A DNA stretch of 64,000 nt from Aquanectria penicillioides (GCA_003415625.1 PYIU01000008.1:1612001-1676000); one strand, 5' to 3'. Shown: positions 34,668 to 46,624, counted from the first letter of the stretch. Translations and numbers: made by a program. Notes: generated by a model from the sequence alone, not told the origin.

Positions 34668-35579
34668 TTAAACGACTAGCCGAACCTTTAACTTGTCGCC
34701 CCTGACAATTTCATCCTGCTTTGCAAAGAGTTCTGGAAAGTCGTAAGTCAGATTGAGATATCGCCCTGCCAACCACGATCGTTTTTGGGAAGTCAGAAAT
34801 ACCAAAGAGTCTGCTCTTAATTCAGGAATTTCAACGAAAACTAGCATAAAATCGGTCAGGACATGGAATGGACATTCGAAACTATGATTCAGCCAGCGCT
34901 TACCTGGTCGATACTCGGGAGCAAGACCTTCAAGTCCTCCCACGGCCTGTGTCGGCACATTGCCAGGATCCCTTTGTCCCCGTGCTCTGCGCAAATAATT
35001 TTATTTAGTAAATTCTGACAGTCTCAAAACAGCCAACTTTGAAATTTGGTATGCGCTCAAAGTTGGTGTTATGCAATGGGCTTCAACGCTGCACACAGTG
35101 ACAATGGTCTTGAATTCCCCTTCAAGGAGCAAGGGGATCAAAGCTTTCGTTACGAGATACAGCCCGAAAATGTTGGTTGTCAGGACTCTCAGCCACTTGG
35201 CAGGGACAGACTCTGTGATCGATTGCATTGGTATGATGGCTGCATTGTTGATGATAATGTCAAGATGGCCAAATGCTTCCTTGACTTTTGCTGCTGCCAA
35301 CTCAACACTCTCTGCCTTGCTAAGATCGGCGTTGAGCGGAAGAATTTCGGGATCAGGGTGCCCAGCAATCTTGGAGGTCGCCTTGATTGCATCCACAGTG
35401 TCGGAGAGGTCAGACCTGGCAACGATTGCCAGACGTGAAACGCTAGTTTTGGCGAACGAGATACTCATAGCCTGGCCCAAACCTCGGGAGGCGCCGCTGA
35501 TGAAGACTGACTTGCCACTGAAATCGAAGTTGGTTGGATCGATAGCTGGATATGTGTCGCAGTGTACGATCGAAGTCAT
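34668..35579 (-). pseudogene. Short-chain dehydrogenase/reductase, apparently damaged
   Basis: The minus-strand frame from the ATG at 35579 encodes a classic SDR: NAD(P)-binding GASRGLGQAMS, the NNAA motif in DIIINNAAI, and the YxxxK catalytic pair in SAYQISK. After LRLSEFTK the frame meets TAA at about 35001-35003, with no GT donor before it. The expected continuation appears as AEHGDKGI and then, shifted in frame, PGNVPTQAVGGL; residues normally between them are missing, which suggests a deletion of a few codons near 34950-34960. A good intron (GTAAGC to GCTAG, about 34845-34908) leads to a well-preserved C-terminus with VFLTSQKRSWLAGRY and QGD-like RGDKLKVRLVV at 34668. The gene therefore looks damaged only in its middle. 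An assembly error or a hidden intron could partly explain it. Confidence 0.7.
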
Positions 35580-35911
35580 ATCATAATCCGCTACCGAATA
35601 ATATAGACTAATGATATCGCATTGATATTGAAATATCAGGTCTGAATACCTGGACCCTCAATAGGGTTAGGAGTACCTCTGGGAGGGGGCATGTTTGATA
35701 CTTTCGTTTCTGAGTTTTATTACCCTGAATTAATTCCTTGTTTCTGTAAGGCGTTCTAGGAAAAGCACAATTTGTAACCAGAAGGTTTATCCTAATTCAC
35801 TTGAGACACTTGATATTTATACATGCAACAGTTGGAATAATTTGTAAGCGAAAGGCTTTGAAAATATGGCGTTATGACCTCCAACTGCCCGTAGGAATCT
35901 CCGGCTAGAAA
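35580..35911. other. Short gene-free gap between two damaged genes
   Basis: About 330 AT-richer bases. The missing C-terminal exons of the neighbouring regulator fragment should lie here, but no frame resembles them. Confidence 0.5.
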
Positions 35912-36958
35912 TTACCATGATGTCGCGCAATAGGTGCCTAAGAGGACCCGAAGCTGTTCAGAAGTATGAGAAGAACCTCGAAAACGCTCCGTTTCTTGGG
36001 GTTTGAGGTCGACTTTGCGTCTATCATTCTGTGGGTTCTTGTCTAGCCCGAGTTCTTGAGCGAGAGCAACACACATCTGGGTAAGTGAAACAATTTGCTG
36101 CTTTCCTGGAAGAAAATGATACTGGTGCCAAGCCAAATGTACGAGGAGACCTTGAAGAAGCTCTAAGCTGTTTTCGGACCCCAAGAACACTTTACTGTGA
36201 ATATGAACGCGGATCTCTTCTCCCAGCCGTCGTTGGAGCGGACAATTATTGAACGCCATGGCGGCCATGACGCAGAGAGAGAGAAATGGGGTTTCAATTT
36301 TAAAGAAAGCAACTTCGACCTTCGGTGGGATTATGACAAATGGGAAATGGTGAACAGCTTTGTGACGGTAGTCATCAAGCGACGACTGTGCGACTTCTTG
36401 ACTGATGAGACCACGGTCTATTATATCACCCGATTCAATCCCTGTTGCACTAGGAAGTAGAGGCTGCAATGTGAATGAAGCAGAAGGATTCTGATTCTGT
36501 ACAGGTCTAGTCAGGGTGTTGTTGAACTGAATTTGTGAGAGAACTTTGACTAAATCGGCATCTTGGGGATTTTTGCCGAGAAGAGTTAGTAGACCATGAA
36601 TTTGCGTTCAAGTAGACGAACACGACTGGTAATTCGTTAGCATGACCTGCGGGTAATTGTGAGAAACGATCTGATCTTACGAAGTGCCTGTTGGGCTCTT
36701 CCTCCTCCCGAGGACATTTTGATAAACGCGCGTCTTCCCCAGTCGGTGGCAACGTTCGCACTCGTCGGCGGATATGGGGAGGCATTTGGACTCGCCGGTG
36801 GTGCTCTCCGCCTTACCGCGAAGGCAGTCGGAGAATGATTTGCAGGCATTTTCGGGACGCGAGAGTAATTTGCAATGCCGAGGACTAGATGAGTTCCGGC
36901 GGTCTCGATCAGAGACTACGCGCGCGTGTGTGTGAAAGTATGTAGTGCTGATTGTCAA
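35912..36958 (-). pseudogene. Truncated, frameshifted Zn2Cys6 transcription factor remnant
   Basis: The minus strand carries a degenerate zinc cluster at about 36770-36890: Cys residues around CKSFSDCLRGK, SKCLPISADECERCHRLGK, after which the last expected Cys is replaced (KTRVYQ). A good GTAAGA donor at about 36681 and a TTACCAG acceptor at about 36633 lead to RVRLLERK and then, one base out of frame, IHGLLTLLGKNPQDADLV. That is a coiled-coil linker typical of this family, so there is a -1 or +1 shift near 36605. The following 180 residues are open and resemble the start of a fungal regulatory domain (LAWHQYHFLPGKQQIVSLTQ, ALAQELGLDK). The frame stops at 35912 beside a possible GTAATT donor, and nothing downstream matches the remaining 300 or more residues expected. 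I read it as a decayed remnant. Confidence 0.65.
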
Positions 36959-38181
36959 TCAGATCGGCGGACGGAATTTCCGTTGGGAGGGGCTAATTCG
37001 AGCCTCCGCTCCGGGGCTGGGACCCTTGTGGGAATACAAGATTCATGCAAGCAACATATTTTCGTGTCTCTGACCAGTATCAATCTATGTTCATAAGTCC
37101 CTTTGCGGAAATAAAAGGCATAAATGATTAATCGCATTTGTTACGTGCTCTACCCATACCTATGACCGGCCGCCGTTGAGATAAAATCACTCTTCTCTTC
37201 TGTTTAGGATTACATGATAAATGGGTATTGGCAGTCGACATAAAGCTATGGTTCTAAGCTAAATAGGCCGACATATTCTTTTATATAAGAGTGGCAATCC
37301 TTCATTCATGGGCGTCGATTATTGGAGGTTATTTTCTTGGTTCCTGATCGGGCACTCACATCCCAGACGTGGGGTCATAGATTGTTAGCTGAGACTGGAG
37401 ACCAGGGTGAAAAATTGGCAAAAGAGAAGAGACGAGACGTTCTGTAAAGGCCTCATCTTGACGAATTGAAATAAAAAAAACCTTGCAAGTCTAAGACAGA
37501 ATACACCACCGGTTCAGCTCGTGATGTAGCTTTGCACTGCCTCACATCAAATCCTTCTCGGTTAGTAGAACAGGGGCTTGCCTGACCCTGAAATTTCTTA
37601 CCCCATAGACCAGTACTACTTGAGGGCACCAGTCTTTCAGCTCTCATTTCCGCCTTTTGGTAACTTCTATTTCTGCACATACAAGGCACGAGATTTTCAG
37701 TCTGAACCTCACCCTGGTCCTCGGGCTCTCGTATTTTTTATATTTAATTTCAGAACATCAGATCATTTACACCAAATGTAAACTGGCATTCTCCGCTCCA
37801 CGGGAATTCAATGTTACCTGTCGGGATGGAGGACGAGTTGAAATGATAATGAACCTAATGTGTCAAAATCTATGTGAATGACGCAACCTAGAGAAATTCA
37901 CCAGTGAACTAGAATTCGGAGCATAATGATTAAGGGGAGATGCAACTTGTCACTCCATCTATGTGCAAACGCAAGTGAAAGGAGCTGGAAAGGATTTGAA
38001 TTGGGTTTAAACAAGACTTTTGCTTTGTTCTCTCTGAACTAGTTCGGTTCATCCATGTTTATATATTTCCCTTAAGAAGAATAAGTGAGCCAAAAAGAAT
38101 TTGAGATATGTTGTTGAGGTCCTGTGCTATCAACGGGAGTCTAAATCCTCTAGTGATATAGGGCTATCATGTTATATTGTC
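36959..38181. other. Gene-free interval, 1.2 kb
   Basis: AT-rich compared with the left part of the window. Only short frames without conserved motifs are found. Confidence 0.5.
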
Positions 38182-39284
38182 CTAGTACTGTCTTGCGGGT
38201 TTAAGAACTGATCCCATCTCAACATCGGTAGTGCGGCATAAGTTGGTGCCTGACTTGACCTCCTCAGATAGAACCGACTGGAAAGTGTTATTTTCAAGTC
38301 TGCTTAGCACCACCGCAGGATTCCAAAAGTTAAGAACAAGCACGGATATGCAGATCAAAACACCTTCGAACCTAATAAACAAATCCTGCTGGGCCATCAA
38401 TTTCCCAGTCCAGCCCTCGCTGAGCTCAGCCACACGAAACACGCTTCGCCAAAAAATGCAAAGCGTAGACAACCCTAAAGATAACAGAATTCCGTAAAAT
38501 CCGCCGAAGCCCCACAAATCCCACGACGAGGATGAGCGAGCATAGAGCTGCGGCCGCAGGTGACTTTGTTTCCGATACACTCGAACCAGAAAGTCGCCTC
38601 CGAGATAGATGAAGACGAGAAGAGTAAAAACTTGAAAGGAAAGGCCCGCAATCATGATGTTATTTCCAGTATCTAATGAACTGGAAGAACTCTGGGACGC
38701 TGTGGCTACCATCTCGCCTCCCGTCGCTTGTAACATCAGTGACACTACATCACAAGGGATGAACTGGTGGGATATATGTTAGGCTTTTACTTATACGTCA
38801 TGGGTGATAAAGATTTGAAGGGGATATTACAAGCGCTGAAGGGTAATTGGCAAGGAATACGTACAATTCTCGTGTACCAAACAGGTGGAATATGACTTGC
38901 ACTCTCACCCAGCACGGAAACAATTCGCCGCAAGCAGACATAGATACCTGCGCTGAGAAATGCTGGGCCAATAGTTAAGCAACATATTTGAATGAGAAAC
39001 CCGTCCTGTGACCATTGATTCTGCCAGCTCATAATGCGTCCTGCGTAGCCGACGATCTCAGTAAGCAGACCCAATAACATGGCAACTAGAAACGCCATAG
39101 CAAAACGAGACTTTGAGCTGGCACAGTAAGTAACGAAGAACATGATGAAAGAAGCACTCAAAAGCCCTAAAAATAAGGCGTTGGCGATGATTGAGATGCG
39201 GTACTTCTACTGGGATGTTCTTATATCACATGTGTCGACCGTACAGGGATTTGCGAGAGTTGTTCTCCCGTTTGTTTGAGACAT
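38182..39284 (-). pseudogene. RTA1-like seven-TM protein with one internal stop
   Basis: Two exons on the minus strand, 38865-39284 and 38182-38763, join in phase and encode 333 codons with RTA1/lipid-translocating exporter features. An N-terminal CTVDTC motif precedes ANALFLGLLSASFIMFF (TM1), and about seven hydrophobic segments follow, including TEIVGYAGRIMSW and GGEMVATA with the usual polar residues. Codon 26 (39207-39209) is TAG, exactly where an aromatic residue is expected between the CTVDTC head and TM1. The rest of the frame is perfect through 300 codons, so this is either a very young pseudogene or an error. The nearest downstream ATG (in ASFIMFF) would remove part of TM1. Members confer resistance to membrane-active compounds or move sphingoid bases at the plasma membrane. 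Confidence 0.8.
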
Positions 39285-41043
39285 GATGGCGGTTGATAAT
39301 GATCCGTGTAGAGAAAACTGAAGAACAAAAGGCGCGCTTAGATTAAGAGGGACTTCTGTCTGAAGAAAGGAAAGATGGAGTAAAACGAGAGAACCATCAA
39401 GTGGTAAGAAACAGGTGCTTCGAACGTATCTTCCTATGGCAGCCACCGAAATCAAAGTCAGAAATACACGTATTTGTACGTTGCAGATTCTTATGTAAAC
39501 TACTTTTCAATACGTCATGAGCCACGTGTTTCAATAGATTCTAATTGCTGTAGAAAAGTCGCAAACGCGACTGATGGCTGTGCGGCTGAATCTTGTCTGA
39601 ATCTGCGAGATTCGCAGAATGGTTAGCGCCGTATCCCAGGGGTTACTACTCTGCGCGCTCATCCTACTGCGTCTCAACACAAATCCAAACGAACCCGGTC
39701 TTTAGTTGAGCGTACAGGGTTGTAGGGGGCTACCCCTCCATCTTCTCAACAAGGAAACGTGAGAATTGGTGTTTCCGATGGCTAATTTCCCTGCCCCCCT
39801 GCCAAAGAATTCTTACCCACCTTTGACTCTATTTTTTGGTTTCCTACGACGCCAAAATTAATGATGATTGTCAGCGTTTCAGGAATAGGGCACCGGGAAA
39901 GATTTAAAGGCATACTAGGCTTTAAATTCTCCTTTAAACTACCGCGTGGTTGGCTGGACGTAACGAACACTCTCAATTGATACAGTTAATTTCAAGGAGC
40001 AAAACAGCACTTGACATGATGATATTTGATAGAATAACTGTGCCTTGAAAGCAACTCATCGCGCCTTGAAACTTGAAGGAGAATAGAACAGGAGAGTTTG
40101 TATGGACCTTGTTGAATATAGGTAGGTAGTATTCTTCGTATCTGATGTCGAGAAAATGGCGCGTTTGATACGTGTGACTCTGGACCAACAGCCCATTGCT
40201 TCCTTGTATTTAAGCAGCGTCTCGTTTTTTTTTTTGATTTCGCAATTCTCAGTCACTACCTATTACGCTCTGCCAGTCAATTGGGAATTGATGCAAGGGC
40301 ATCGGAGCATTAGCCGCGATCTCGGCCAATAGAAAGCGAGCCACATGAGGATTTGGTACTTGAGGTTTCTAAAAATAACAAGATGTAATTTGAGATGGAT
40401 AACAGAACTTTAATAACTCAAAGTGCGAGATGGTGAAAATACAAATGTCTACACATTTGCTGGATGGAACACTGAAATTTTAGGTTGAATAGGAGATGAA
40501 GCTGGAGGGTGGTGGTCACACTATGAAGACTGACTGGAAAGAAAACAACGGAGAAATGGTCTCGCAGCATTGATTACGCTTTGCACCTCATCAAATGGTT
40601 GCTTGCAGAAACCCATAGGTCTATATTTTCACTCCGTAGGATTTCTCTTGCGTCATCATCAGATGGCGCACACTTGATCTGAACAGCGGCTCCCGGAGAA
40701 TGGACCCTCGTTGGACCCACCAAGACCATTTCATTTTCGTATAGCACTAGCAGAAATGGGATAAATCCAGCTTGGGAGGGCTTGTCTATGGTTTCATATT
40801 GAAAATAATCCGCAGATCCGATCGAGTCTGCCTGGAGATTTAGACCCGCACGACTTCCTAATCCGCGGACAGACACCCCTTTTTCGATACACCCATGCCA
40901 TGCTCCGCGTGTGCCTCTCGACAGGCCCCACGCGACGGGACCTGGACTTTATTTGCAACATTTCTTCTCAAAAATCGACTTGATTGCAAAGGCCGCTTCT
41001 CAACAAGGATTGAAAACTAACTAGTGGAGCTACTCTGCTACCT
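39285..41043. other. Gene-free interval, 1.8 kb
   Basis: No supported coding sequence. Several short frames lie on both strands. A C-rich run (CCCTGCCCCCCTGCC) lies at about 39789-39803. Promoters for the flanking divergent genes should be here. Confidence 0.5.
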
Positions 41044-42940
41044 ATGCCGTGTCATGGTTTGTTCATACCTGTTTCAGTGGCTGCTCCGAGAACCGGCTAT
41101 CCACCCACAGAGAGTGTGTTTGAAATGGTTGGGAAACCAAAGTCTTGCACAGGCTGCCGACAGGCCAAAGTGACTTGCGATGCTCGTATCAAAACTCCGG
41201 ATCAGTGCTCACGGTGTTGCCAAAAGCACCTCGAGTGCCGTTTCGATGCCCATGTCCGGAGAATCCCTACTCGACAGTGAGTTACGCGAGCACCGTGATT
41301 TTGTATCTGATTTTATTCCGAGTCACTAGTCTAATTCGAATTTCCCAGGATTGCTCGCGATATCACCAATGTGTTGCAAAATCTGCGGCCGTCGCAGAAT
41401 CCGTCGCCGTTTCCGACCCACCCTAGCACAACCACAACAGAATCAATATCGCCACAAGTAAGCGAAAACGAGGCAAACTCCGTGTTTCTGAAGTCCACAG
41501 ATGCGGAAGGTCTTATAAATTTCAAACTGGGGAATGTTTGTATCCCTTTAGAGATTGTTATTGAGTTGTTGAAATAGTAAGTACGCTTGCCCTCTTGGTA
41601 TTCTCGCCACTCTAACTCTTTTCTCAGCTTTGGAGATTGCTACTACCCTCATTCTCCGTTTCTCCAACCTATTCAAGAGCTACCTAGGTTTGCTTCTGAC
41701 TCTCTAATGCTGTTCTGGACGACCGTATTGCTCGCATCGGAGCATCATCTTACGTATGGTGGCATCTATGAACAGTTGTTCTCACCCCATCAGCAACTGC
41801 TGGCATCACTTTCCAACAATGGCGCTCAAACAATTGAAGAGGTGCATGCGATTTTACTTCTCTGTCAATGGCCCATAGTCAGACAACGCCCACGTCATGA
41901 CCCAGCTTGGAGCTATGTCAGCATTGCGACCAACTACTGTTTGAAGCTGAACTTCCATAAGACCCCTTCATCGAATAATCATTTTGAGGGAACATCAACA
42001 CTTGGGACAGTAACAGATCAAACAAAAAGTTTGACGTTGTTGGCAAGCTTCAACATTGGCACAGAGTAAGCTTTCTGTTTTCGGGAACCGGCCATCTCCC
42101 AATGTGTAATGTAGAATTGCGATGTTCTTGGGGTTTGTGCCGCTTCTTTCATCCTACAACTAGCTAAAATACATTAGAAGGGCCATTGATCAACTTGACG
42201 GAGTGCAACTACATCATCAGCAAGCTTTGGCATCCGTCCATGAGATTATTTGTAATTATTCGGTTTCTCTTGAAGATGTTCAAGATCCGCCGACATTCTT
42301 TTCACTTGCACAGACCTTCGACGGCAGCCTTGACACTGTGAAACAGAGGTGCTCTGCTCATTGGGATCCTCAACATGAGGTATTGTTTCAATATGCGAAG
42401 CTCAACCTATATTCTACGTCAATGAACCTTCCGAAAAACGATGTATCGGAGCAGGACCCTCAGTGTTTGATGAGTAGACATGCTTTGTTGTTTCAAGGAT
42501 TTGGCTCAGCATTGAAGCTCATCCAAAACATGAAGACTATGAGCCAGTCATATACGTTAAATGATGAAAGTGGCACTAGAAGCCTTGTCTTTTTACCAAG
42601 GTACTTCTTCACAGGCTTGTTCTTTTCCGCCGTGTTTCTCTTTCGATTGATCGTCAATAACGGATCAATGAACCAGAGTCATAAAATTCGTGCCATAGAA
42701 GGTATGATTGACTTGCACAGGATTTACAATTTATTTCCATACCACCGAGATGCTGCGAGGGCTGCCCGGCAGATTGAAGATTTGGTGTCCAAAGCGCGCT
42801 CCGCCAATCCTTCGATTGTATTCCCCATTGAGCTTACCATCACGAGTTCTCTTGGGGCCTCTTTATTATGGGACACAATTTATTGTGCCAAATGGAAAGA
42901 GAATGGCGAAATTGGAGGTGATTTCGAAATTGGCTCTTAA
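41044..42940 (+). CDS. Zn2Cys6 transcription factor (553 aa, or 526 from an inner ATG)
   Basis: Exons are 41044-41276, 41349-41576, 41628-42065 and 42178-42940, all in phase. The zinc cluster has Cys at residues 35, 38, 45, 55, 58 and 65 (SCTGCRQAKVTCDAR, then QCSRCCQKHLEC). A second in-frame ATG at 41125 sits seven codons before the first zinc-binding Cys and may be the true start. The middle part (YYPHSPFLQPIQELP, LLASEHH, LLLCQWP) resembles the fungal regulatory domain. The third intron, 112 nt, uses the TAG acceptor ending at 42177; a nearer acceptor at 42113-42115 would hit a stop at 42161, so the longer intron was chosen. It should be a nuclear pathway regulator. Its position beside an enoyl reductase and transporter suggests control of an accessory pathway, but nothing in the sequence proves that. 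Confidence 0.82.
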
Positions 42941-43223
42941 GACAACTCATTTACTGCGATGATGGGAGATCGTTTACCCTCTGCCCCAGGGATGAGGGCT
43001 GCCCCGCCGGATTTCAACGCCCCAATTGATCTATACAGAAATACAGCTTCTGGACACCTTGGGACATATACATTACTAGCCTGGAAACCAAGAATACCGA
43101 CTCCTGGTTTGGGGGATAGCATATACTACTCATATGATAAGAGGAATGAGCATGATGTCTCCATAATTTACTACGGTGCCTTTCAGTCCAACCTTCTTGG
43201 CATTCAGTCGAATGCTTCGTCCC
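42941..43223. other. Short gap between convergent genes
   Basis: About 280 bases, presumably 3' UTRs of the regulator and of the hypothetical protein. Frames here have no recognisable content. Confidence 0.5.
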
Positions 43224-43757
43224 CTACCCTGAATTTGGTCCTTTCCCATCGATCCTTTCATTGGAATCGACAGCATCAGCGTTTCCGTGCTCCAATTTCT
43301 CAAGCCTTTTCTCTGCGTCATACACCTGCGTCCAGTCATAAAAGCCCTCAGCCCTCTCGTCCTCAGTCTCGACCAATTCGTGCCACCAATGAACTCTACT
43401 ACCAAAGTGCTTCTTCGCAATTTTGTGGACCTCTTTGATATATGGCATGGCGGGAGCTGTCAATCTTCCACTGACCTTGGAACTGAAGCGAAGGAAGTGA
43501 TCACACCGGTTTGGATTGCTCGGCATGCTTGGGCATTCGCCAACCATGAAGCGAATTAAATGTCGTTCGGGACTTCGTCCGACTTCAGGAGGATCGTTTG
43601 GTAATATAAGAATTTTTCCATCTGAGCGCCTGCCTTTATCGTCAGTAGCGTGTTGGAATGTTCTTATTATCTCGTCGAGAAACTGTTGGTAGGAGGCTAC
43701 ATTCCTGCTATTCGGCTCAAGTGGAGGATAGATGTCAAAGCCGCAATCAAACCCCAT
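43224..43757 (-). CDS. Conserved hypothetical fungal protein (177 aa)
   Basis: A single complete frame runs from the ATG at 43757. It begins MGFDCGFDIYPPLEP and contains the blocks FMVGECPSMPSNPNRCDHFLRF, SGRLTAPAMPYIKEV and KKHFGSRVHWWHELVE, which I recognise as a recurring fungal hypothetical family without assigned role. Charged, soluble, with no signal peptide or membrane segment. His, Cys and Trp residues in the central blocks look conserved and could form an active or binding site; that is a guess. The frame is intact although both flanking regions contain decayed genes, which argues for recent selection or recent arrival. Confidence 0.72.
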   Translation of the reverse strand: MGFDCGFDIYPPLEPNSRNVASYQQFLDEIIRTFQHATDDKGRRSDGKILILPNDPPEVGRSPERHLIRFMVGECPSMPSNPNRCDHFLRFSSKVSGRLTAPAMPYIKEVHKIAKKHFGSRVHWWHELVETEDERAEGFYDWTQVYDAEKRLEKLEHGNADAVDSNERIDGKGPNSG

Positions 43758-44594
43758 AGTATAATTATAACAGGAAGCGAAAGTTATAAAAGCGATGGAA
43801 AGATTTAAGAAGCGCGGCCATGAATTGAACTTATAGTTATTCCGATACCTACGTCTGTGCTAGTCGCCTGATCGGATTGCAGTTGGTAGGCCTCCCGCAT
43901 CGTCACCTTTGACGTAGGTTCCACCACTCAAGCTTTTAGTCGAATGAGAGACGCCAGAAATAGGCGTGCCACTTAAGTGTTCACTCTATTTAAGATTCAG
44001 AGTAATGTAACTGCCTCTCATGCATGGCATAGGAAGCCCACTCAAATTATGAAAGGCTGTGAAAAAATGAGGAATATATATATCAAAATTAAAGAAATTA
44101 TGGTCTGTGGATATTGGCTGATGGATATTTGAATGGAGATGGTTGAGATGGAGGAAATCTTTCCACCGGATTATGTAGCCCGTGCCTGTCTTGGTTGCCG
44201 CTTTCAACCATTTAGCGTCAGCAGCGGATGATTTATTGACCGACCGGCAGCTTTCTTTATGTAGTATTGGACCAAAGAAGATCTGGAGCTAACCAAGCTT
44301 ATAGAGTATTGTCAACTATGTGATGCAACACAGACTTGATTGGATCAGTATAGTTTGTCAAAAGCTTGGCCGCCGGTGGCGCCGAAGACACTAGTGAAAT
44401 GTACGGAGAGCACTCGGGTCATCGACATGAGGCGTAACCAGCAAATTGACTAAGCACATGCTAGGCGAGGAGCCTCCTCAGTGTCCAATACAAAATGTTC
44501 AGCTTCTTCGATGGCGTCGTTCTGCTTCATCTCCACCTTTCAACAGATCAAGCATCTCTTGATAACGTCATCGCTGGAAATCATCATCTTCATC
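43758..44594. other. Promoter-containing gap, 0.8 kb
   Basis: The gap separates the divergent hypothetical gene and the enoyl reductase. It holds AT-rich stretches (about 44040-44110) and CTTATAGAG-like sequence at about 44298-44306. No coding sequence is seen. Confidence 0.5.
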
Positions 44595-45962
44595 ATGGCA
44601 ACACAATCGGGAATCACTATTGACGCTCCAAATGGAGAATACCGCATTGTTGAGAACCTTCCTCGCCGAAGCCCCGGTCCCAAGCAGGTTCTAGTGAAGT
44701 GCCTCGCGGTGGGAATCAATTCAGTGTAAGTACACCACCAGGAACAAACATTACAAGCTCAAATGAATGCCTAGGGAGCCTCTGCAACAACATTCCGGTC
44801 TGCTTATAAATGAATGGCCGGCTGTGATTGGGAGCGACTGTGCCGCTGTTGTTGTTGATGTCGGCCCGGAATGCACCAAGCTAAAGCTCGGTGACTACGT
44901 GTACGGCTGTGCACCTCTCGGCCAGAACAAGTATACTCCATTTCAAGAAACCTTTCTTGTTGAGGAGGATATATTCTTCAAAAAGTCGCCCAACTTGTCA
45001 TTGGAAGATGCTTGCACTATCGGCGTGGGGTTGTTGGTAAATATACCCCAATTTTTGCTTTGAAACTATCCCCACCCGTGTGGTATGTCTCGGCTGGCTC
45101 GGAGACTAAAGCTTCATCCAGACATCAGGTCTCTCTCTTCTTATTGGGCTGGAGCTTCAGCTACCCACGGCCGGGACGAAAGCTCCCGACAAAGATGAAT
45201 GGATTGTTATTTTGGGCGGAACTGGCAATGTCGGCCAATTCGCTGTGCAGGTATGGACCATCCACCATGTGCGCCTTCATAGCCTCGATCATGGCTAATT
45301 AAACTTCCCTCAATAGATCGCTCACATTTGCGGGTTCAAAGTCCTTACTTCTTGTTCGCCACCCAAAGAGGCTGTGAGCACTGGCCTTGATAGCTCTGCC
45401 TTCGAGTGAGAATTCTGACTTGATTTTTTAGATTGCACTACAGAATGGCGCAACGGCAACATTTAATAACAGGGCCTCTGTTGACGAACAACTAGCGAGC
45501 ATCAAGGAGCTAACTGGTGGGAATTTTGCACGCATCTTCGACTCAACTGCCTATGGTTATGAAATCATGGTCAAAGCTTTGGAGACGTGCTCAACAGCAA
45601 CAAAGAAGATTCTTGCCTCGGTGGATGATTGGTTAGTTGGGTCCATTCACAAGGAGGATTGGTGAGGGAAAATTGCTAATAGATTAATTAGGTCTGAGTT
45701 CAAGACACCACCTGCTATCAAGGAGTATCGGGCTGAACTTGGCCACCTTTGTCGGCTTGATGAAACCCTCGGAGTTGAGGTCACCAAGGATGTGGCTGCC
45801 ATGATACCGAATTTTGAGGCCCATCTTGCCGTCGGCACCTTGAAGCCTGTTGCATATCAATTGATAGAGGGGCTTGGATGGGACAAGATCATCAAAGGTA
45901 TTCAGGAATTGGAAAGTGGGAAGACTACGAGGAAGATTGTGGTTCGAGCTCAGTCTGAGTGA
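44595..45962 (+). CDS. Zinc-type dehydrogenase / trans-acting enoyl reductase, ToxD-LovC-like (349 aa)
   Basis: Six exons: 44595-44725, 44775-45036, 45122-45250, 45317-45373, 45432-45631 and 45692-45962, every junction in phase. It is a medium-chain dehydrogenase/reductase. The GroES-like part contains QVLVKCLAVGINSV, PAVIGSDCAAVVVDVG and GDYVYGCAPLG; the Rossmann part carries VILGGTGNVGQFAVQIAH and DSTAYGYE. There is no zinc-binding Cys cluster, so it belongs with the zinc-independent ToxD/LovC-type enoyl reductases, many of which work in trans with polyketide synthases. Five introns in about 1.3 kb is high, but each has proper GT-AG ends. With no PKS in the window, its partner must be elsewhere, or the gene is a cluster remnant or an independent quinone/enone reductase. 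Confidence 0.85.
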
Positions 45963-46624
45963 AGGGCAGTGGACGGAGAGATACAGGTGTATCTACATGA
46001 TAGGGCAACAGACGACTGATAGGTCATGTCTGTTCAGCTTAGATATCATGTGTACACATACAACCCTTGATTTAATCTTCCATCGGAGCGCAGGGAGCCA
46101 TCATGAGAACCCACGTCGATTCTGGTGAACAACCCTGGTTGGGGGGCGGGGAATCCTGCAACGGATATTCCCTCATCGATGACGTTGAGAGTAAGACCCA
46201 ACGGAAGCATGCGCAGAAGAAGGCGGTGGCTGCAGGATTAAATGCGCAAGCGCGCGAGCCCTATTTTTCCGAGAAAGACCTTTATTTCATCATATTCTCT
46301 CCCCCCATCCGAAAGCTGATTGTGATCATCAGACCTTGAGGGTCTAGCTCTTACTAGCCTATTCCCCGCCCTCATTGTCGGAGATGGCGCCCGGGTGACC
46401 AACTAGGATCACATGCACTTGCCCAGGATGGGTAGTGAGCGCGGCATTTTGTGAATAGACCTTCAGTCGGTTCCCCTTCACCGTGATTTTTAACAGAGAT
46501 AAGCCATAGCCATATGAACCCGAGAACGCGACCGTAGCATAGCGACCAGCGCTGCATCCTTTTTGTCTCTTGAAGTTGTGGCGTTGCGAATCGTTGATTT
46601 GCAGCGGAGAAGCGGTTGCCCAAG
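45963..46624. other. Intergenic region before the antiporter
   Basis: About 660 bases with no recognised gene; short frames on the minus strand at 46359-46716 are the complement of promoter sequence. Confidence 0.5.

Noticed and set aside
42113..42177. An apparent nonsense codon (TAG at 42161) in the second Zn2Cys6 regulator
   Set aside because: A longer 112-nt intron with its acceptor ending at 42177 removes it and joins the flanking exons in frame, so the gene is treated as intact.
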